DNA of 27,756 nt from JAYWFX01 sp043778575 (GTDB lineage Bacteria; Patescibacteriota; JACMRA01). The notes beneath the pieces were generated by a model. It had not been told where the DNA came from and did no database searches. It was given only the letters and a program-made list of their open reading frames with translations. Shown here piece after piece: positions 24,699 through 27,756 of the stretch. Position 1 is the stretch's first letter. Each line of letters starts with the position of its first letter. The stretch covers positions 1 to 27,756 of the forward strand of contig JAYWFX010000047.1 of NCBI GenBank assembly GCA_043778575.1. The letters run 5' to 3'. A program made the translations under genes and the position numbers.

Positions 24699-24741
24699 AT
24701 TCTCCCAAGAATTAGGCTGTGAACGTATTTTTGTCAAGATA

Positions 24742-25701
24742 TTAATTACCTTTTCTCATACTTGCTGGCAAAATTTTTACATCGCTGTCCAGAGTTCTAA
24801 ACTCAGATAAACGCTCAACCATATCTTTTAATTCACCCACTGTGATGTGCTGATGAGTATCGCATTTAGCTGTCCCTACCTCAATTAAAATCCCATCATA
24901 CAAATACGTGTCTTCATCTATCTTCATCTTCATAGCCTCGACAGTCAGACCAACTATTTCATCTCGTAGTTTAGGCCCGAGTGCATGACTAGGATCAAAA
25001 AACAACTCTTTCCCTGTTCGAAGTTTGGTTCTCATGGCGGTGTGATGAATTGGCAAATTTCTGTAATTACCTTTTCTTGGTAAATCGCAGCCGCGTTGAA
25101 TAAGTAGAGTTTCTGGTGCAAGACTCGCAGATGATACTAAACCATCCCAGACTGTCTCTATAGGGCTCTTTCCTTCAAAATCTAGCTGTTCTGCATTTTC
25201 GTAATCCACACCCAACCATTTTCCATTTTTTAAGCCTACTGTCCATCCGTATTCGTCTGCAAAACCTGCCATTTGGCGAACATGCCAACCAAGCTGATCT
25301 ACAGCACTATTCCATATCATGAATGGTTTAAATTTGAAAGATTTTGCTATGCAGGAGAGTTGGATGGCTGGTAGCATGATTTCAGTAGCACATAGCATTC
25401 CTGTCTCTGCGTATATTTGCTCAGCCATTTGTACTGTTGGCAGTGGAACTAGATCATCAGCATTTCCACCATGACCAAAGATGTTGAAGTTTTTCATTAT
25501 GGCGTCAAAATCATATCCCATAAAATTGTCGTCTGAGTTGGTTGCTGTGATATTTGTACGAGACTTTAGTCCTACAGTACGCGTGCCATATATAGCACGT
25601 TTTCCATCTACTTTGATGTTGCCAATTTCATAGACTTCTTGGATGTTGTAGTCGTCGAGAGAATCTGGGCCAGCTATAATTCGCAGATTTGAATTTTTCA
25701 T
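24742..25701 (-). CDS. DAHP-synthase/KDO8P-synthase superfamily enzyme, metal-site variant
   Basis: A 319-residue TIM-barrel protein resembling class I DAHP synthase. Matches in order: IAGPDSLDD (8-16; AroG has VGPCS), YGTRTVGLKSRT (about 38-49; AroG has EKPRTTVGWKG), ATEIMLPAIQL, WNSAVDQLGWHVRQMAGFAD, VGLKNGKW (AroG has VGFKNG), LIQRGCD, FDPSHALGPK with the metal His, and ILIEVGTAKCDTHQH with the metal Glu. DAHP synthases condense PEP with erythrose-4-phosphate to open aromatic synthesis; KDO8P synthases act on arabinose-5-phosphate. The metal-binding Cys of AroG is Asp here, so metal use or chemistry may differ. No other aromatic or KDO genes are nearby. It heads the minus-strand series (S1 43 bases on). 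A weak TTGAAG-N17-AACAAT promoter lies upstream of the ATG. Superfamily firm; substrate open. Confidence 0.75.
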   Translation of the reverse strand: MKNSNLRIIAGPDSLDDYNIQEVYEIGNIKVDGKRAIYGTRTVGLKSRTNITATNSDDNFMGYDFDAIMKNFNIFGHGGNADDLVPLPTVQMAEQIYAETGMLCATEIMLPAIQLSCIAKSFKFKPFMIWNSAVDQLGWHVRQMAGFADEYGWTVGLKNGKWLGVDYENAEQLDFEGKSPIETVWDGLVSSASLAPETLLIQRGCDLPRKGNYRNLPIHHTAMRTKLRTGKELFFDPSHALGPKLRDEIVGLTVEAMKMKIDEDTYLYDGILIEVGTAKCDTHQHITVGELKDMVERLSEFRTLDSDVKILPASMRKGN

Positions 25702-25845
25702 AGTGTTTGTATTAACTGAATTATTGTTTGATAACTGTAGTATGTCTTCAAAATAGACTCAATTTGTCAAACTTGACTGTATATTAGACATCTGACTCTG
25801 ATTATATAACTATTTTAAGCAACACTGCCTGTAGATAACTTTGAT

Positions 25846-26922
25846 ATGAGTTTCATTTTTCTTATTGCTGGAAGGACTGGAGGGCCGTTTGCACCACTAC
25901 CAAGTTTTGCTGTGAATTTACCCGAACTGGAATCAGTTTATTTTGATGTAAAAAACGGTTTTGCAACTCAAGCTCTACACAGTGGTGAAATACTCGAATT
26001 TTTACCTGATGTGCGTTTTACAGGAGGATTTTTAACCAAGGTGTTAGCTGCGTTTAGATTGGTGAAGTCGATTGTCGTTTGTTTGGTTTTTGTATTCAAA
26101 TATAAGCCATCTATGGTTGTGTCGACAGGGAGCTTTTTGGCTGTTCCGATGGTGTTTGCTGTACAAATAACAAATAAATTGGGTCTAACCCATACTGCAA
26201 TTGTGGTGCATCAACAAGATCCAGAATTAGGCTTAACCCATAAAATAATTGCTAAATACGCTGGTATTCGGAGCTGTGTATTTAAATATACGAAGTCAAA
26301 ATACTCTATTTTTTCGGATGCCTATATTATTTCAAACCCAATTAATACAGAGAAATTCAAACTTGCAGATTTCAATTCTATCAAAAATAACTTTAAACTT
26401 TACAATTTCCTTACTCTACAATCCCATAAACCGTTGCTTTTGATATTTGGTGGTGGGAGCGGGGCAGAGTTTATCAATATGTGGGTAGAAAAATCTAGAG
26501 ATCAATTACTGGAACAGTTTCGAATTATTCATCTGACAGGTGTTTTACAAACTAGGAGTATTTCAACAATTCATCATATAGATTATTTCCAAACTGATAT
26601 TTTGACTACGGAGATGCCCTGTGCCATGAAACTAGCAGATTTAGTGCTGTGTAGGCCGGGGCTAGGATCTATAAGTGAATTACTATTTCTCAGTAAACCA
26701 GCCTTTTTAGTCCCAATTCCTGACTCCCACCAAGAAAAAAATGCAATTGTAGTTTCTGATTCTTTTGTCATACTCAATCAAAAAAAAGTCGATGCTTGGT
26801 CAGATATCATAGTGGCAAGCTTCCCTAAGGAGTTTATCAATAAAAAATATCCTGATACTGTGGCTGAGAGTCGAAAAACCCAAATATATTTTGACCAAAT
26901 ACGCAATCTTTTGCAGCATTAA
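25846..26922 (+). CDS. murG: MurG-like UDP-GlcNAc glycosyltransferase (GT28), diverged
   Basis: A 358-residue GT-B enzyme of the GT28 family, near the usual MurG length. In MurG the N-terminal lobe has a GGTGGH motif; here it reads AGRTGGPFAPLPSFA (8-22), so His is replaced. Other matches are VVSTGSFLAVPMVFA (about 88-102), VVHQQDPELGLTHKIIAKYA (about 124-143; MurG has EQNxxxGxxN), LIFGGGSGAEFINMWV (about 200-215), ADLVLCRPGLGSISELLFL (about 264-282) and LVPIPDSHQEKNA (about 287-299), the sugar-nucleotide site. MurG adds GlcNAc to lipid I on the inner face of the membrane to make lipid II. It is alone here, without other mur genes; an RNase H gene follows 18 bases on. Because the acceptor-lobe motif is altered, another GlcNAc-lipid transferase activity remains possible. 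Confidence 0.75.
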   Translation: MSFIFLIAGRTGGPFAPLPSFAVNLPELESVYFDVKNGFATQALHSGEILEFLPDVRFTGGFLTKVLAAFRLVKSIVVCLVFVFKYKPSMVVSTGSFLAVPMVFAVQITNKLGLTHTAIVVHQQDPELGLTHKIIAKYAGIRSCVFKYTKSKYSIFSDAYIISNPINTEKFKLADFNSIKNNFKLYNFLTLQSHKPLLLIFGGGSGAEFINMWVEKSRDQLLEQFRIIHLTGVLQTRSISTIHHIDYFQTDILTTEMPCAMKLADLVLCRPGLGSISELLFLSKPAFLVPIPDSHQEKNAIVVSDSFVILNQKKVDAWSDIIVASFPKEFINKKYPDTVAESRKTQIYFDQIRNLLQH

Positions 26923-26940
26923 TATGGTAAAAGATACTGT

Positions 26941-27384
26941 ATGAAAAAGTTAGCGTTGTTTGGAGATGGTGGTAGCAGGGGGAATCCGGGAAATGCGGCA
27001 TCTGGCTGGGTAGTTTATGAGTATGCTGGAGATTGGGGAGGAGGTGTAGGGGTTTTGAAACAAACGCAGGTGATTGCAAGTGGTAAGTACATAGGTGTAG
27101 ACACAAACAATCAAGCCGAGTGGCAAGCTCTCATATTTGGGCTCAGTGAAATACTAGAAGTATATAACCCGAGGGATGTTGAGTTGATTGTTTGTTTGGA
27201 TAGTCTGCTCGTGGTTAGTCAAGCAAATGGTAAATGGAAAATCAAGCATGAACCACTCAGACAACACTATAACAAGTATAAAGAACTCCAAAAGCAATTT
27301 ACAAACATACGATTATTTCATGTTCTGAGAGAGTTTAACAAGGAGGCGGACGCAGAAGTAAACAAGGTTTTAGATGAGCTATAG
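26941..27384 (+). CDS. Ribonuclease H (type HI-like)
   Basis: A 147-residue RNase H fold. The catalytic DEDD-type residues appear as GDGGSRGNPG (about 8-17, first Asp), NNQAEWQAL (about 57-65, Glu), CLDSLLVVSQANGKWKIK (about 83-100, Asp) and REFNKEADAEVNKVLDE (about 129-146, final Asp). It cleaves RNA in RNA:DNA hybrids such as R-loops and primers. The sequence resembles the RnhA-like, RNase HI subgroup that lacks the basic handle region. It is 18 bases after the murG-like gene, so they are probably co-transcribed. Start ATG at 26941; no Shine-Dalgarno sequence. Confidence 0.92.
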   Translation: MKKLALFGDGGSRGNPGNAASGWVVYEYAGDWGGGVGVLKQTQVIASGKYIGVDTNNQAEWQALIFGLSEILEVYNPRDVELIVCLDSLLVVSQANGKWKIKHEPLRQHYNKYKELQKQFTNIRLFHVLREFNKEADAEVNKVLDEL

Positions 27385-27404
27385 TTTGTAGTCATGGATT
27401 GTGT

Positions 27405-27433
27405 TTGATGAAAAGCAAAAGATAGTGTAGGAT
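27405..27433 (+). promoter_or_regulatory. Possible promoter of the last secreted protein gene
   Basis: TTGATG (27405-27410), a 17-base spacer, TAGGAT (27428-27433); both boxes are 4/6. It would give a leader of about 42 bases ending in an A/C-rich, G-poor stretch. Confidence 0.35.
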
Positions 27434-27481
27434 GTAGACATAGTAGTTTAAAATAAAAAACAAAGAAGCAAAAACACATAT

Positions 27482-27756
27482 ATGGTTATACAAAAACAAA
27501 ATAACAAGAGGACAAAAATACTATTTGCTAGTGCATTGAGTTTAATAGTTGCTGTAGGTGTAGTATCTGGTTTATTATCAGTTCTTAACCCAAGCACTCT
27601 AAAGAATTCCTTGGCTAGTGATCAGCTAACTGTCCAAGATAATTCTAACGTAACTATCGACAAGAAATTCCAACTCTCAGGAGGTGTAGAGAAAGACAGT
27701 CTCACAGGTGTAGATGCAGTAGCACCAAACTCTACCATCACAGAAAGAATATACTA
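27482..27756 (+). CDS. Secreted protein, 3'-truncated by window edge
   Basis: Ninety-one codons are visible. The N-terminus has a basic n-region (IQKQNNKRTK), a long hydrophobic core (about 12-36, ILFASALSLIVAVGVVSGLL) and a likely cleavage site after NSLAS (about residue 46), so it is exported. The visible mature part is Asp/Ser/Thr-rich (DNSNVTIDKKFQLSGGVEKD) and cannot be assigned. This start was not long enough to be noticed by length alone; I found it by reading the frame. The leader is AAAAC-rich like that of the DUF11 gene near the window start. It could be another surface repeat protein. Confidence 0.7.
   Translation, partial: MVIQKQNNKRTKILFASALSLIVAVGVVSGLLSVLNPSTLKNSLASDQLTVQDNSNVTIDKKFQLSGGVEKDSLTGVDAVAPNSTITERIY

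Noticed and set aside
24709..24737. TTG at 24737 as the start of rpsA, or TTGACA there as a promoter
   Set aside because: The 13 extra residues do not resemble S1, and the matching -10 (TAATTC) is poor; ATG 24698 with GGGAGA is better.
1..27756. tRNA, rRNA, CRISPR arrays, insertion sequences, prophage genes
   Set aside because: I read all gaps longer than about 80 bases for T-loop-like GTTCRANNC sequences, direct-repeat arrays and transposase or inverted-repeat signatures and found none; no gene-free stretch exceeds 300 bases.

Overview
The window looks like a piece of a reduced bacterial genome, most likely a Candidate Phyla Radiation (Patescibacteria) lineage. I infer this from AT-rich DNA, very tight packing, diverged versions of core genes (TsaD, MurG, SecE, FtsB-like), many orphan secreted or membrane proteins, a stand-alone T4SS-type pilin subunit, and a scarcity of Shine-Dalgarno sequences. 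TGA behaves as a stop and TGG as Trp, so the code is standard. The phylum cannot be settled from this sequence, and I saw no rRNA, tRNA, CRISPR array, insertion sequence or origin.

Layout. 1-3.7 kb: the 3' part of a family-2 glycosyltransferase with a helical tail, a secreted DUF11-type protein with its own promoter and terminator, and a DUF916-like surface protein with one C-terminal membrane helix. 3.8-5.8 kb: a gene encoding only the catalytic core of alanyl-tRNA synthetase, overlapping tsaD by 20 bases. 5.8-7.6 kb: a BNR-repeat lipoprotein (minus strand) diverging from a VirB2/TrbC-like pilin gene (plus strand). 7.7-13.1 kb: a polysaccharide locus. A membrane glycosyltransferase and a small unknown protein lie on the minus strand, divergent from a 1097-residue protein with a degenerate GH18-like domain, a NodB deacetylase and a GT2 synthase. 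13.2-15.6 kb: dnaK, under a promoter overlapped by a CIRCE-like operator, and an FtsB/DivIC-like gene, both minus strand. 15.8-18.8 kb: secE, nusG, a NYN-domain nuclease gene, a membrane-anchored unknown and an FMN reductase, all plus strand. 18.9-20.0 kb: a secreted protein with eight cysteines behind a near-consensus promoter. 20.1-25.7 kb, minus strand: a DAHP-synthase-like gene, an S1-type ribosomal protein gene, a multi-pass membrane protein and glmS. 25.8-27.8 kb, plus strand: a murG-like gene, an RNase H gene and the start of another secreted protein.

How they fit together. Envelope building dominates: GlmS makes glucosamine-6-phosphate, the MurG-like enzyme would use UDP-GlcNAc for lipid II, and the GT2/deacetylase locus probably makes a GlcNAc-type exopolysaccharide. 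The pilin, lipoprotein and secreted proteins decorate the surface. The rest is translation and housekeeping. Best candidates for new biology: the truncated AlaRS, the divergent polysaccharide locus with its small orphan partner, the DAHP-synthase-like enzyme with an altered metal site, and the leaderless-style gene starts.
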